A stretch of DNA of 64,000 bases, taken from assembly GCA_029959555.1 (NCBI GenBank), contig JASCPI010000020.1:17922-81921 (forward strand), in the 5' to 3' direction. Position numbers and translations under genes: made by a program. This document shows, one piece after another, positions 54,126 to 63,963 of the stretch. Source of the DNA: Lysobacteraceae bacterium PS02065. Lineage in GTDB: Bacteria; Pseudomonadota; Gammaproteobacteria; Xanthomonadales; Rhodanobacteraceae. The notes under the pieces were generated by a model. That model saw nothing but the letters and a program-made list of their open reading frames with translations, had not been told where the DNA came from and did no database searches. Position 1 is the first letter of the stretch; each line of letters starts with the position of its first letter.

Positions 54126-55526
54126 ATGCTGCCCGTCGTCGCTTTGGTCGGACGCCCGAATGTCGGCAAGTCGACCCTTTTCAACGTCCTCACGCGCACG
54201 CGTGATGCGCTCGTCGCCGATCTTCCGGGCGTCACGCGCGATCGCCACTACGGCATCTGCCGCCTCGCCGAGCGCCATTTCGTCGTCGTCGACACGGGTG
54301 GCCTCGCCGACAGCGAGGAGGGCCTCGCCGGCCTGACCGCCCGCCAGGTCGAACTCGCGATCGGCGAAGCCGACGTCGTGCTGTTCGTCGTGGACGCGCG
54401 CGACGGCCTGCTGCCGACCGACCAGGCGATCCTCGCGCGACTGCGCCGTGCGGCCAAGCCGGTGCTGCTCGCGGTGAACAAGGTCGACGGCCTCGACGAG
54501 ACGGTCGCGACCGCGGATTTCGCCGCGCTCGGCTTCGCGAATGCCTTGCCGCTCGCGGCGTCGCATGGCCGCGGCGTGCTGCCGCTGATCGAGGCGATCG
54601 ATCCGCTGCTGCCCGCGTACGAGCCCGAACCGGCGAGCGACGCCGATACCTCCGGCGTGCGCGTCGCGATCGTCGGTCGCCCGAACGTCGGCAAGTCGAC
54701 CCTGGTCAATCGCCTGATCGGCGAGGATCGCGTCGTCGTGTCCGACATCGCCGGCACCACGCGCGATTCGATCCGCGTGCCGATGGAGCGCGACGGCCGC
54801 CGCTACACGCTCATCGACACGGCCGGCGTGCGGCGTCGCGCGCGCATCGAGGACGCGGTCGAGAAGTTCAGCGTCATCAAGACGCTGCAGTCGATCGAGG
54901 CGGCCAATGTCGTGATCATGCTGCTCGACGCGAACGAGGGCGTGACCGAACAGGATGCCGGCCTCGTCGGCCACGTGCTCGACGCGGGCCGCGCGCTCGT
55001 GGTCGCGGTCAACAAGTGGGACGGCCTCAAGACCTACGACCGCGAGCAGTGCCGCAACTCGCTCGTGCGCCGCCTCGACTTCGTCGCATGGGCGCAGCAG
55101 GTGACGATCTCGGCGCTGCACGGCAGCGGCATCGGCGAGCTCATGAAGGCGGTCAACCGCGCCTACGCATCGGCCAACCGCAGCTTCACGTCGTCGGAAC
55201 TGACGCGCGCGCTCGAGGCCGCCTACACGGCCTACCAGCCGCCGCTCGTGCGCGGCCATGCGCCCAAGCTCAAGTACGCGCACCCGGGCGGCAGCAACCC
55301 GCCCAACATCGTCATCCACGGCTCGCGCACCAAGCACCTCGCCGAAGCCTACCGGCGCTACCTCGAGAACTTCTTCCGCAAGCGCTACAAGCTCGTCGGC
55401 ACGCCCGTGCGGCTGACCTTTGCCGAGAGCGACAACCCGTACGCCGGCAAGAAGAACGTGCTGACCGAAGGCCAGCAGAAGCGCCGCCAGCGCATGATCC
55501 GCAACGCCAAGCGCGGCAAGCGCTGA
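54126..55526 (+). CDS. der: ribosome biogenesis GTPase Der (EngA)
   Basis: 466 residues. Two GTPase domains in tandem: the first with GRPNVGKSTLF at residue 9 and DTGG, the second with GRPNVGKSTLVN near residue 187 and DTAG, NKWD. The KH-like C-terminal domain ends in a basic tail (RRQRMIRNAKRGKR). It acts in assembly of the 50S subunit. The ATG at 54126 has GGAG at 8 bases; an upstream ATG would add unconserved residues. mobA follows after 10 bases. Confidence 0.96.
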   Translation: MLPVVALVGRPNVGKSTLFNVLTRTRDALVADLPGVTRDRHYGICRLAERHFVVVDTGGLADSEEGLAGLTARQVELAIGEADVVLFVVDARDGLLPTDQAILARLRRAAKPVLLAVNKVDGLDETVATADFAALGFANALPLAASHGRGVLPLIEAIDPLLPAYEPEPASDADTSGVRVAIVGRPNVGKSTLVNRLIGEDRVVVSDIAGTTRDSIRVPMERDGRRYTLIDTAGVRRRARIEDAVEKFSVIKTLQSIEAANVVIMLLDANEGVTEQDAGLVGHVLDAGRALVVAVNKWDGLKTYDREQCRNSLVRRLDFVAWAQQVTISALHGSGIGELMKAVNRAYASANRSFTSSELTRALEAAYTAYQPPLVRGHAPKLKYAHPGGSNPPNIVIHGSRTKHLAEAYRRYLENFFRKRYKLVGTPVRLTFAESDNPYAGKKNVLTEGQQKRRQRMIRNAKRGKR

Positions 55527-55536
55527 CGGTGTACGC

Positions 55537-56112
55537 GTGGCCGCCGCGCTGACGTTCGCGATCCTCGCCGGCGGCGCGGCGACGCGGCTCGACGGCCGCG
55601 ACAAGGGCCTCGAGCCTGCCGCGGGACGCGCGCTGGTCGAACGCGTCCTCGCCGGCCTCGGCGACGCACCGGCATTCGTCGTCGCGAACCGCAACCTCGA
55701 CGCCTACGCGCGCCACGCGTCGGTGATCACCGATGCGTTGCCGGGACACTGCGGTCCGCTCGCCGGCATCGCCGCGGCGCTCGCGCACGTCGACACGCCT
55801 TGGCTCGTCACCGTGCCGGTCGACTGTCCGGACCCGCCGCCGCGGCTCGCCGTGCGCCTTCTCGCCGCGGTCGATGGCCTGGGTACTGTCTCCGCCGTTG
55901 CTCATGATGGCGAGCGCCGCCAGCCGCTGTTCGCGATCTACGCGCGATCACTCGCCACGTCGGCCGCCGAGGCCGCCGCGCGAGGCGAAGGTGCCTGGCA
56001 ATGGCAGCAGGCGATCGGTGCACGCGAGGTTGATTTCAGCGATGCGCGCGCGCATTTCGCCAATCTCAACACCCCCGGCGAGTTCGCCGCGTACGCGGAG
56101 CGTTTGCGTTGA
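55537..56112 (+). CDS. mobA: molybdenum cofactor guanylyltransferase
   Basis: 191 residues from a GTG start. LAGGAATRLDGRDKGLEP is the nucleotide-binding motif, and PGHCGPLAGIAAAL and VDCPDPPPRL the later motifs. MobA attaches GMP to molybdopterin to make the guanine dinucleotide cofactor. It lies 10 bases after der and its TGA overlaps the TTG of moeA (TTGA), so three molybdenum genes form a coupled unit. The C-terminal motif HFANLNTPGEF is the family's end. Confidence 0.92.
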   Translation: MAAALTFAILAGGAATRLDGRDKGLEPAAGRALVERVLAGLGDAPAFVVANRNLDAYARHASVITDALPGHCGPLAGIAAALAHVDTPWLVTVPVDCPDPPPRLAVRLLAAVDGLGTVSAVAHDGERRQPLFAIYARSLATSAAEAAARGEGAWQWQQAIGAREVDFSDARAHFANLNTPGEFAAYAERLR

Positions 56113-57362
56113 ACGACGTCCCGACCTTCCTCTCCGTGCCCGAAGCGCAGGCCGCGATCCTCGCGTGCTGCAGCTGTCGCGTCCTCGACGCCGAGCCGGT
56201 CGCGCTGCACCGGGCTGCGGCGCGTGTGCTGCGTGCCGACGTCGTCGCCGGCGCCGACGTGCCGGCCTTCGCCAATTCCGCGATGGACGGCTTCGCGGTC
56301 GCGTCGACCGATCTCCCGAGCGTGGGCGAACGCCGCCTGCGCATCGCCGACACGCGCTTCGCGGGCGACATGCGCGAGGCGCGCATCGAGGCGGGCGAGG
56401 CCTTGCGCATCACCACGGGAGCGCCGCTGCCGGCCGGCGCCGACACGGTCGTGATCAAGGAGCGCGTGCGCGTCGACGGAAACGATGTCGTCCTTCCTGC
56501 CGGCGAAGTGGCCGGTGCGAACGTACGTCCTGCCGGCGAGGATTACCGCCGCGGCGATGTCGCGTTGCGCGCCGGCGAATGCCTCGGCGCGGCGCAGCTC
56601 GGCGTGCTCGCCTCGCTCGGGCATGCGTCCATCGAGGTCGCGCGCCGCCCGCGCGTCGCGGTCGTCACCACCGGCGACGAGCTCGTGCTGCCGGGCGAGC
56701 CGCTCGGACATGCGCAGATCCACAACAGCAATGGCTTCAGCCTCGCTGCATTGCTCGCACGCAGCGGCGCGGAACTCGTTTCGCCGCCGGGCTCCGCACT
56801 GCCTTTCGATCATGTACGCGACGACCCCGACCGCCTCGCGACGGCGCTGCGCGCGGCCGCCGCGACGAGCGACGTCGTGGTCACCTCGGGTGGCGTGTCG
56901 GCGGGCGAGGCCGATTTCCTGCCTCAGCTGCTCGCCGCGCACGGTCGCGTGCATTTCTGGAAGGTGCGCATGCGTCCCGGCATGCCGGTGCTGTTCGGCG
57001 AGCTCGACGGCGCGCTCGTGTTCGGGCTGCCCGGCAATCCGGTGTCGAGCTACGCGACGCTGCTCATGTTCGTCGCGCCCGCGCTGGCGGCGCTGCAGGG
57101 CGCGCGCGAGGTGCAGCCGCGCACGTGGCACGCGCGGCTCGCCGCCCCGGTCGCCAAGCGCCACGACCGTACCGAGTTCATGCGCGCGCGCCTCGAGTCG
57201 CGCGCCGACGGCAGCCTGTGGGCGACGCCGGTCGCCAAGCAGGGCTCGGGCATGCTGCGCGGCGTCGCCGATGCCGATGCGCTGATCATCGTGCCCGAGG
57301 AGGCCCGCATGCTCGAGACGGGGACGGTCGTGGCCACGCTGCCGTTGCCGGAGCGCAGCTGA
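56109..57362 (+). CDS. moeA: molybdopterin molybdenumtransferase
   Basis: 417 residues from a TTG start overlapping the mobA stop. The start of the family (PTFLSVPEAQA) follows at once. DVPAFANSAMDGFAV near residue 53, RITTGAPLPAGADTVV near residue 100, VTTGDELVLPG and VTSGGVSAGEADFL are the MoeA motifs, and ALVFGLPGNPVSSYATL lies near the end. MoeA inserts molybdate into adenylated molybdopterin. The TTG start and overlap suggest coupling. moeB follows after one base. Confidence 0.95.
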   Translation: MNDVPTFLSVPEAQAAILACCSCRVLDAEPVALHRAAARVLRADVVAGADVPAFANSAMDGFAVASTDLPSVGERRLRIADTRFAGDMREARIEAGEALRITTGAPLPAGADTVVIKERVRVDGNDVVLPAGEVAGANVRPAGEDYRRGDVALRAGECLGAAQLGVLASLGHASIEVARRPRVAVVTTGDELVLPGEPLGHAQIHNSNGFSLAALLARSGAELVSPPGSALPFDHVRDDPDRLATALRAAAATSDVVVTSGGVSAGEADFLPQLLAAHGRVHFWKVRMRPGMPVLFGELDGALVFGLPGNPVSSYATLLMFVAPALAALQGAREVQPRTWHARLAAPVAKRHDRTEFMRARLESRADGSLWATPVAKQGSGMLRGVADADALIIVPEEARMLETGTVVATLPLPERS

Positions 57363-57363
57363 C

Positions 57364-58497
57364 ATGCATCCGGTCACGGGTGTTGTCGAGATCGATCCCG
57401 CCGACGCGCTCGCGCTGCAGCGCGACGGCGCGCTGCTCGTCGACGTGCGCGAGGACGACGAGCGCGCCGCTGGCATGCCTGCGCAGGCACTCGCGCTTCC
57501 GCTCGGCGTGCTCGGTTCGCGCATCGCCGCCGAAGCGCCCGAGCGTGACCGCACGCTGCTCGCGATCTGCGCGAGTGGACGTCGCTCGCTGCGCGCGCGT
57601 GACGAGCTGCTCTCGCTCGGCTACGCCGATGTGCGCTCGGTGCGCGGCGGTTTCGCGCGCTGGCGTGCCGAAGGCCTGCCGGTCGCCGAAGGCCTGCTCG
57701 GTGCCGATGCTGCGCAGCGCTACGCGCGCCATCTTGTACTGCCCGAAGTCGGCGTCGCGGGCCAGGCGCGCCTCGGGGCCTCGCGCGTCGCATTGATCGG
57801 CGCGGGCGGCCTCGGCGCACCCGCCTCGCTGTACCTCGCCGCGGCCGGCATCGGCCACCTCACGCTCGTCGACGACGATCGCGTCGAGCGCTCGAACCTG
57901 CAGCGCCAGGTCGTGCACGCCGATGCGCGTGTCGGCATGCCCAAGGTCGATTCGGCGCGCATCGCGCTCGAAGCCCTGAACCCGACGATCACGATCGCGA
58001 CGCGCGAGACGCGCATCGTCGCGGCCAACGTCGAAGAAGTCGTCGCGGGCCATGACGTCGTCATCGACGGCGCGGACAACTTCCCGACCCGCTACCTGCT
58101 CGACGCCGCATGCCGTCGACTCGGGATTCCGCTTGTCTACGGAGCCGTGCACCGCTTCACGGGGCAGGTCAGCGTGTTCGACGCGCGCGATGCCGCATCG
58201 CCGTGCTACCGCTGCCTGTTTCCCGATCCGCCGACCGCCGCCGAAGCGCCGAACTGCAGCGAGGCCGGCGTGCTCGGCGTGCTGCCCGGCACGATCGGCC
58301 TGCTGCAGGCGACCGAAGCGGTCAAGCTGCTGCTCGGCGCGGGGCGTCCGCTGGTCGGCCGCCTGTTGTGCTACGACGCGCTCGCGGCGACGTTCCGCGA
58401 GCTCGGCCTGCCGCGCGATCCGGCGTGTCCGGGCTGCGGCCCGGGCGCCGTGTTCACGGGTTACGAGGACATCGCGGCGATCTGTTCGGCCGATTGA
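57364..58497 (+). CDS. moeB: molybdopterin-synthase adenylyltransferase MoeB with rhodanese domain
   Basis: 377 residues. The N-terminal 110 residues are a rhodanese domain with the catalytic cysteine C69 in ICASGRRS. A ThiF/MoeB adenylation domain follows, with GAGGLGAP at 146-153, DNFPTRYL, and zinc cysteines in CYRC and CPGC; the sulfur-transfer cysteine is in the APNCSEAG segment. It adenylates MoaD for sulfur loading. The order here, rhodanese at the N-terminus and MoeB at the C-terminus, is the reverse of the common MOCS3-type arrangement (MoeB then rhodanese). It is the third gene of the mobA-moeA-moeB unit. Confidence 0.92.
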   Translation: MHPVTGVVEIDPADALALQRDGALLVDVREDDERAAGMPAQALALPLGVLGSRIAAEAPERDRTLLAICASGRRSLRARDELLSLGYADVRSVRGGFARWRAEGLPVAEGLLGADAAQRYARHLVLPEVGVAGQARLGASRVALIGAGGLGAPASLYLAAAGIGHLTLVDDDRVERSNLQRQVVHADARVGMPKVDSARIALEALNPTITIATRETRIVAANVEEVVAGHDVVIDGADNFPTRYLLDAACRRLGIPLVYGAVHRFTGQVSVFDARDAASPCYRCLFPDPPTAAEAPNCSEAGVLGVLPGTIGLLQATEAVKLLLGAGRPLVGRLLCYDALAATFRELGLPRDPACPGCGPGAVFTGYEDIAAICSAD

Positions 58498-58521
58498 TCC
58501 CCGCTGCGCGTTCCCTCGCCA

Positions 58522-59529
58522 TCACGCTTCGTCGCCGCGAATCCACGCCGCGATCGTCGAGGCGACGGTCGGATCGCTTTCCCGGGTCAGCGCCATCGAC
58601 TGCATCGGCGACAGTCCGACCGCCGAGGCCTTGTAGAAGTGGTTCAGTGTGGGGAACGTCGCGATCCGTGTCGGTGAACCGGCCCGGCCGGCGGCCAGGC
58701 GATCGGCATGGTCGGACGGCACCGAGTGGTCGCGACCGCCTTGCACGATGAGCACCCGCTGCTTCACGCGTGCGAGCTCGGCGACGGGCTCGTATCGGTC
58801 GACGCTGCGCAGGTAGTCGATCGAGGCGCCAGGCATCGAGGCGAGCATCGTGGTCGCCGGATCGGCGCGGGCAGCGTCGGGAAGTCGATGACCGGTGCGG
58901 ATCGCCGCGACGGAGGCGTCGAACGTCCGCATGTCGGGGGACGATGTGCCACGCATGGAGGCGAGGACTTGCCCGCGCAGGATGTCGAGAATCGGCGAGG
59001 CCGGCCCCGACAGGCTGACGATCCCGTCGATCGACGCTGCCGCGGCAGAGGTCGCGAGCAGTGACGCGACGAGCGCGCCTTCGCTGTGGCCCGCCACGAT
59101 CGTCGGGCCGCGCGGTGACGCCTCTTTGAGCGATGCGAGCCCGGCCGCAGCGACCTCGATGCGCATGCGGAAGTCGGCATGCGCCGTGGCGAGTGCGGCA
59201 TCCACGACATGCGAACCCGTGCCGGGCCCGATCTTGGCCATGCGCAGCACGACGACGCCGTGTCCCGACAGCTGGCGCGCGATGTCGGCATAGGCATGGG
59301 GAAACATGCCGAAGGCGGGATAGTTGCCGTCGACGTCGCTGAACAGCGATCCCGGGAGCAGCAGCACGGCAGCGGACACGATGCCGCGCGGGCGGGACAG
59401 CCGGCACGGGATCTCGACGCCCGACACGCGCAGCATCGTGTCGGTTTCGCGGACATCGTCCGCGTCGACCGCCATGGCGGCCGTCATCCACGCGCCGCCC
59501 GAAGCAACCAGGAATCCACGACGGTCCAT
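58522..59529 (-). CDS. exported alpha/beta hydrolase
   Basis: 335 residues. The N-terminus MDRRGFLVASG is a twin-arginine signal. The nucleophile is AGHSEGA (serine 149), with VLIVQGGRDHSVPSDHADRL and LNHFYKAS supplying the acid and histidine regions. It is a peptidase- or esterase-like hydrolase of unknown substrate. Its ATG lies one base after the stop of the MerR/TipAS gene, so it is in the same operon and is probably controlled by that regulator, perhaps for detoxification. Confidence 0.83.
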   Translation of the reverse strand: MDRRGFLVASGGAWMTAAMAVDADDVRETDTMLRVSGVEIPCRLSRPRGIVSAAVLLLPGSLFSDVDGNYPAFGMFPHAYADIARQLSGHGVVVLRMAKIGPGTGSHVVDAALATAHADFRMRIEVAAAGLASLKEASPRGPTIVAGHSEGALVASLLATSAAAASIDGIVSLSGPASPILDILRGQVLASMRGTSSPDMRTFDASVAAIRTGHRLPDAARADPATTMLASMPGASIDYLRSVDRYEPVAELARVKQRVLIVQGGRDHSVPSDHADRLAAGRAGSPTRIATFPTLNHFYKASAVGLSPMQSMALTRESDPTVASTIAAWIRGDEA

Positions 59530-59530
59530 G

Positions 59531-60298
59531 TCATGCCTGCCTGCGCATCACGTGCGCGGCGTAATGCGCCATCGCCGCGGCGAGGAACCCTGCGAGCTCC
59601 GGGTGAAGCGCGTCGTAGGTCTTGCGGAAGTCACCATGCGTGACGTACAGCCGCGCCAGCCCAGCATAGGCTTCGGCATCCGGCTGCCACGAGCGGCACA
59701 CCCACGCGTGGTGGCGTGCCACGAGGGCCATGGATTCCTGTGAGGAAGGAGCGCAGCCGCGCTCGATCAGCGAGATGGCCTCCGCGTGGATCGCCTCGAG
59801 GCTGGCCTTGAGGTCGAGGATGCCGGCGTCGGGCAGGGCTGCGAGGCGTGCGTTGGCGTCATCGATGATGGCACGCGTGGCCGATCCGTACAGTGCGACC
59901 AGTTCGGCCTCCCATTCGGCCTGGCGTTCCGGCGTGATGCCTTCGAACAGGCTGCGCTCCACGATCGGCTGGCCGGCGTCGAGTTGCCGCAGCGTCTGCT
60001 CGATCGTGCGCGACAGGTCGCGCCGCCGTTCGATGTCGGCATCGATGCGTGCCTTGAGGTCGACGAGTGCGGCACGTGCATCGAGCGCGGGATCGTCGAG
60101 CAGCCGGGCGACCTCGGCGAGCGGGACGCCGAGTTCGCGGTAGAACAGGATGCGCTGCAGTCGCAGCAGCGTGGCCTCGTCGTAGTAGCGGTAGCCGTTG
60201 CGGCCGACCACCGGCTTGAGCAGGCCGATGTGGTCGTAGTGATGCAGCGCCCTGACGCTGATGCCCGCCGCCTTCGCCACCTGCTTGACCGTTCGCAT
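59531..60298 (-). CDS. MerR family regulator with TipAS-type ligand domain
   Basis: 255 residues. The N-terminal MerR DNA-binding region has TVKQVAKAAGISVRALHHYDHIGLLKP (the RYYDEATLLRLQRI helix follows), a coiled-coil, and a C-terminal TipAS domain (YAGLARLYVTHGDFRKTYD) that in TipA binds thiopeptide antibiotics. The ATG at 60298 has GGAG at 7 bases; an in-frame GTG precedes it by three bases. A 19-base spacer promoter just upstream fits autoregulation. The hydrolase gene downstream may answer to the same ligand, whose nature is unknown. Confidence 0.9.
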   Translation of the reverse strand: MRTVKQVAKAAGISVRALHHYDHIGLLKPVVGRNGYRYYDEATLLRLQRILFYRELGVPLAEVARLLDDPALDARAALVDLKARIDADIERRRDLSRTIEQTLRQLDAGQPIVERSLFEGITPERQAEWEAELVALYGSATRAIIDDANARLAALPDAGILDLKASLEAIHAEAISLIERGCAPSSQESMALVARHHAWVCRSWQPDAEAYAGLARLYVTHGDFRKTYDALHPELAGFLAAAMAHYAAHVMRRQA

Positions 60299-60323
60299 CA
60301 CGTGATCTCCATGGGATGGAGGC

Positions 60324-60354
60324 TTTGTAAGCCGTCACGTGGCGTCAGGGTCAA
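60324..60354 (-). promoter_or_regulatory. MerR-type promoter with 19-base spacer
   Basis: On the minus strand TTGACC (60349-60354) and TACAAA (60324-60329) are 19 bases apart, the wide spacing used by MerR regulators to control transcription by DNA twisting. The spacer contains CACGTG as its central palindrome. Confidence 0.6.
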
Positions 60355-60444
60355 GCGCCGGATCGCATCGTTCGTCGAAACGCCTTGCCGCGGCGATCGC
60401 CATGCGGGATGGTCGGGGCAGGGGAATCGACAGGAGGACATCCC

Positions 60445-61107
60445 GTGACGGAGCCGACCACCGCGGCGACACTCAAGGCCATGCTCGCCGAGCGTGGCGG
60501 CGCCCACGCGGAAGCCTCGCGCATCCGCCTGCACCGCGCCATCAGCTGGCTCGCACGCGCGGAGGCCGAGGCCGACGATCACGATGCGCGCTTCGTGTTC
60601 CTGTGGATCGCGTTCAATGCGGCCTACGCGCGCGAGTTCGCGCTCGAGGGATCGGCGCGCGAGCAGCTCAATGCGTTCCTGGCGGGCATTCTCGCGCTCG
60701 ATGCCGACAAGCGCATCGCGGCACTGCTGCTCAGGCAGTTCAGCGGACCGATCCGCACGATGGTGGCGAACCGCTTCGTGTTCGAACCGTTCTGGCGTGC
60801 GCTGCGCGAGCACGATGCGAGCGAGCGCTGGAAGGAGGCCTTCGACGGCAGTGGGCGGCTCGCCACGCGCGCCGTACTGGAGGGGCGGGCCGACGCGGTC
60901 CTGTCGATCGTGTTCGACCGCCTCTACGTGCTGCGCAACCAGCTCGTGCACGGCGGCGCGACCTGGAACAGCCGCGTCAACCGCGAGCAGGTGCGCGACG
61001 GTGTGAACATCCTGTCGGCACTGCTGCCGATCGTCGTCGCCCTGATGCTGGACCACCCCGAAGCGGACTTCGGGGAGATCCATTACCCGGTGCTCGCGAC
61101 AGCCTGA
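60445..61107 (+). CDS. HEPN-domain protein, possible ribonuclease
   Basis: 220 residues from a GTG with AGGAGG at 7 bases. All-helical. FLWIAFNAAYAREF near residue 55 and VLRNQLVHGG near residue 163 (R164, H169) are the HEPN pattern, with the R-x4-H motif of HEPN ribonucleases. Proteins of this group are found in toxin-antitoxin, Abi and other defence modules, but also as partners of nucleotidyltransferases. No antitoxin or nucleotidyltransferase is present next to it. It stands alone between a MerR operon and rhlE. Function not established. Confidence 0.75.
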   Translation: MTEPTTAATLKAMLAERGGAHAEASRIRLHRAISWLARAEAEADDHDARFVFLWIAFNAAYAREFALEGSAREQLNAFLAGILALDADKRIAALLLRQFSGPIRTMVANRFVFEPFWRALREHDASERWKEAFDGSGRLATRAVLEGRADAVLSIVFDRLYVLRNQLVHGGATWNSRVNREQVRDGVNILSALLPIVVALMLDHPEADFGEIHYPVLATA

Positions 61108-61131
61108 CCGCGGCGGGCGCCGCGGTCAGGC
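61102..61131. terminator. bidirectional hairpin between the HEPN and rhlE genes
   Basis: GCCTGACCGCGGC and GCCGCGGTCAGGC, a perfect 13-base stem with a GGGC loop. It includes the stop codon of the HEPN gene and lies 6 bases before the end of rhlE. Confidence 0.7.
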
Positions 61132-61137
61132 GCGTCC

Positions 61138-62463
<1,326 letters not shown>

Positions 62464-62784
62464 GGAGATGCTCCTGATGGAAAACCCGGAGCGTCCCTGG
62501 TGAACCGCGCTGCAGGTGGGATGTCGGATGCCGGCCAAGTGGCGGCGTGTCCGGTTTCGTGCGTCGGGGCCGAACGGCGAGGGGTCGGGAGATGCCGCCG
62601 GGGGCGGCAGGTCCGCGATGATCCGGAAGGGAACTCGGAAATCGACGCGACGAAGCCCGTCAAGCTTAGCAGGTCCACGCGGTTTCCGCGAGTGTGCGTC
62701 ACGCCGCGCGCTCGGCATCCGGACGCGGCATGCATGACGAACGTGCTTTGACGCTTGACGGGGTGCTGCGTAGATTGCGCGCGC
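62464..62784. other. divergent leader and promoter region of rhlE and the DUF1232 gene
   Basis: For rhlE (minus strand) a TAAGCT box at 62663-62668 would give a leader of about 195 bases, with a TGCCGCC/GGCGGCA hairpin at 62593-62608. For the DUF1232 gene the promoter is at 62748-62776. Nothing else is recognised. Confidence 0.45.
62748..62776 (+). promoter_or_regulatory. promoter of the DUF1232 gene (leaderless)
   Basis: TTGACG (62748-62753), a 17-base spacer and TAGATT (62771-62776) make the best sigma-70 promoter in this part. The -10 ends 8 bases before the ATG, so the predicted transcript begins within two bases of the start codon. Confidence 0.65.
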
Positions 62785-63327
62785 ATGCGCATCACGTTCG
62801 AACTCGAATCCGCCGACATCGAGCGCTTCCGCGCAGCGTTCGCGCGCTCTCGCGAGGTCGCCGGCAATGCCGAGGAGATCGACGTGCTGGACGCCGCACG
62901 CCATGCACTCGACACCTTGTGCGTCGACGCGGTGCCGAGTTACGTGCGCAAGCGCCTCGTGCACGTGCAGCGCCTCATCGTCATGCTCGAGGACGACGCC
63001 TGGTCGCTGCCCGATCCCGATCGCGCCGAGGTGCTCGCGGCGCTCGCGTATTTCGCCGATCCCGAAGACCTCATCCCCGACCATCTCGAGGTGATCGGCC
63101 TGCTCGACGATGCGGTGATGCTCGAACTGCTCGCCCGGCGCATGCGCCACGTGCTCGAAGGCTATGCACGCTTCTGCGCGTTCAGGTCGACGCTCGGTGC
63201 GCCGCCGCCCGATCCCGAAGGTCGCTCGCGCCATGCGCGTGCGCTGCTGGAGGAGCGCAACGCCCGCGTCACCGGCGTGCAGGCGCGCCGCCGGCGCATC
63301 GCTGCGTGGCTGTCCGAACAGGCCTGA
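62785..63327 (+). CDS. DUF1232 (YkvA-like) protein
   Basis: 180 residues. YFADPEDLIPDHLEVIGLLDD is the DUF1232 signature, otherwise found in YkvA-type proteins of unknown function. The N-terminal 90 residues (RITFELESADIERFRAAFARS) form a helical region not seen in the short family members. An upstream in-frame ATG (62755) would lie in the promoter and is rejected. There is no membrane segment. It lies 112 bases before slyD but has its own promoter. Confidence 0.85.
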   Translation: MRITFELESADIERFRAAFARSREVAGNAEEIDVLDAARHALDTLCVDAVPSYVRKRLVHVQRLIVMLEDDAWSLPDPDRAEVLAALAYFADPEDLIPDHLEVIGLLDDAVMLELLARRMRHVLEGYARFCAFRSTLGAPPPDPEGRSRHARALLEERNARVTGVQARRRRIAAWLSEQA

Positions 63328-63381
63328 CGGCGTCGGTCGGATAGCCCCTCGGCCTTCCGTGCAGTGCGTGCCGCGACCTGC

Positions 63382-63387
63382 TAGGCT
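63382..63387 (+). promoter_or_regulatory. putative -10 element of slyD
   Basis: TAGGCT followed by CGCGCGCCC and a T-run, 52 bases before the slyD ATG. No clear -35. Confidence 0.4.
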
Positions 63388-63439
63388 CGCGCGCCCTTTT
63401 TTTGCGCCGCGCGCCCGCGCGTCGCCCCGGAGAAACCCC

Positions 63440-63928
63440 ATGCAGATCGAGAAGAACAAGGTCGTCACGTTCCATTACACCGTCACCGACACGGCCGGCG
63501 CGACGATCGACAGTTCGCGCGAGCGCGGTCCGATGGCCGTGCTGATGGGCCACAACGGCCTCATTCCGGGACTCGAGAAGGCCTTCGAGGGCCACGCCGC
63601 GGGTGATCGCTTCGAGGTCACGGTCGCTCCGGAGGATGCCTACGGCCCGCGTGTCGAAGGCCAGCAGCAGCGCGTGCCGAAGAAGTACTTCCGCGACGCC
63701 GAGCGCCTGCGCCCGGGCATGAGCACCGCGCTCGCACTGAAGGAAGGCGGCCAGCGCCCCGTCACGGTGGTGAAGGTGGGTTCGAGCGTCGTCGATGTCG
63801 ACCTCAACCATCCGCTCGCCGGCCAGACGCTCGCGTTCGATGTCGAGATCATCGCCGTGCGTGACGGCGACGCCGAGGAAATCGCGCATCGCCACGTGCA
63901 CGGCGACGGCGGCCACGCCCACGGCTGA
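63440..63928 (+). CDS. slyD: FKBP-type peptidyl-prolyl isomerase SlyD
   Basis: 162 residues. The FKBP domain begins VTFHYTVTDTAGATIDSS, with MGHNGLIPGLEKAFEGHAAGD typical of the SlyD/FkpB group, and an inserted flap domain (about 70-120). The C-terminus is rich in histidine (HRHVHGDGGHAHG), a nickel-binding tail in SlyD. It helps protein folding and nickel delivery. GGAGAAA lies 8 bases before the ATG. A strong hairpin follows 6 bases after the stop. Confidence 0.93.
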   Translation: MQIEKNKVVTFHYTVTDTAGATIDSSRERGPMAVLMGHNGLIPGLEKAFEGHAAGDRFEVTVAPEDAYGPRVEGQQQRVPKKYFRDAERLRPGMSTALALKEGGQRPVTVVKVGSSVVDVDLNHPLAGQTLAFDVEIIAVRDGDAEEIAHRHVHGDGGHAHG

Positions 63929-63934
63929 TCGAAA

Positions 63935-63963
63935 CGCCGGCCGCGCGGTTCGCGCGGCCGGCG
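63935..63963. terminator. hairpin after slyD
   Basis: CGCCGGCCGCGCG and CGCGCGGCCGGCG form a perfect 13-base stem with a GTT loop, followed by GCGTCTTG. It probably terminates the slyD transcript. Confidence 0.65.

Noticed and set aside
52638..55694. A 1018-codon minus-strand frame opposite bamB and der
   Set aside because: Both real genes are certain; the product is repetitive and has no family motifs.
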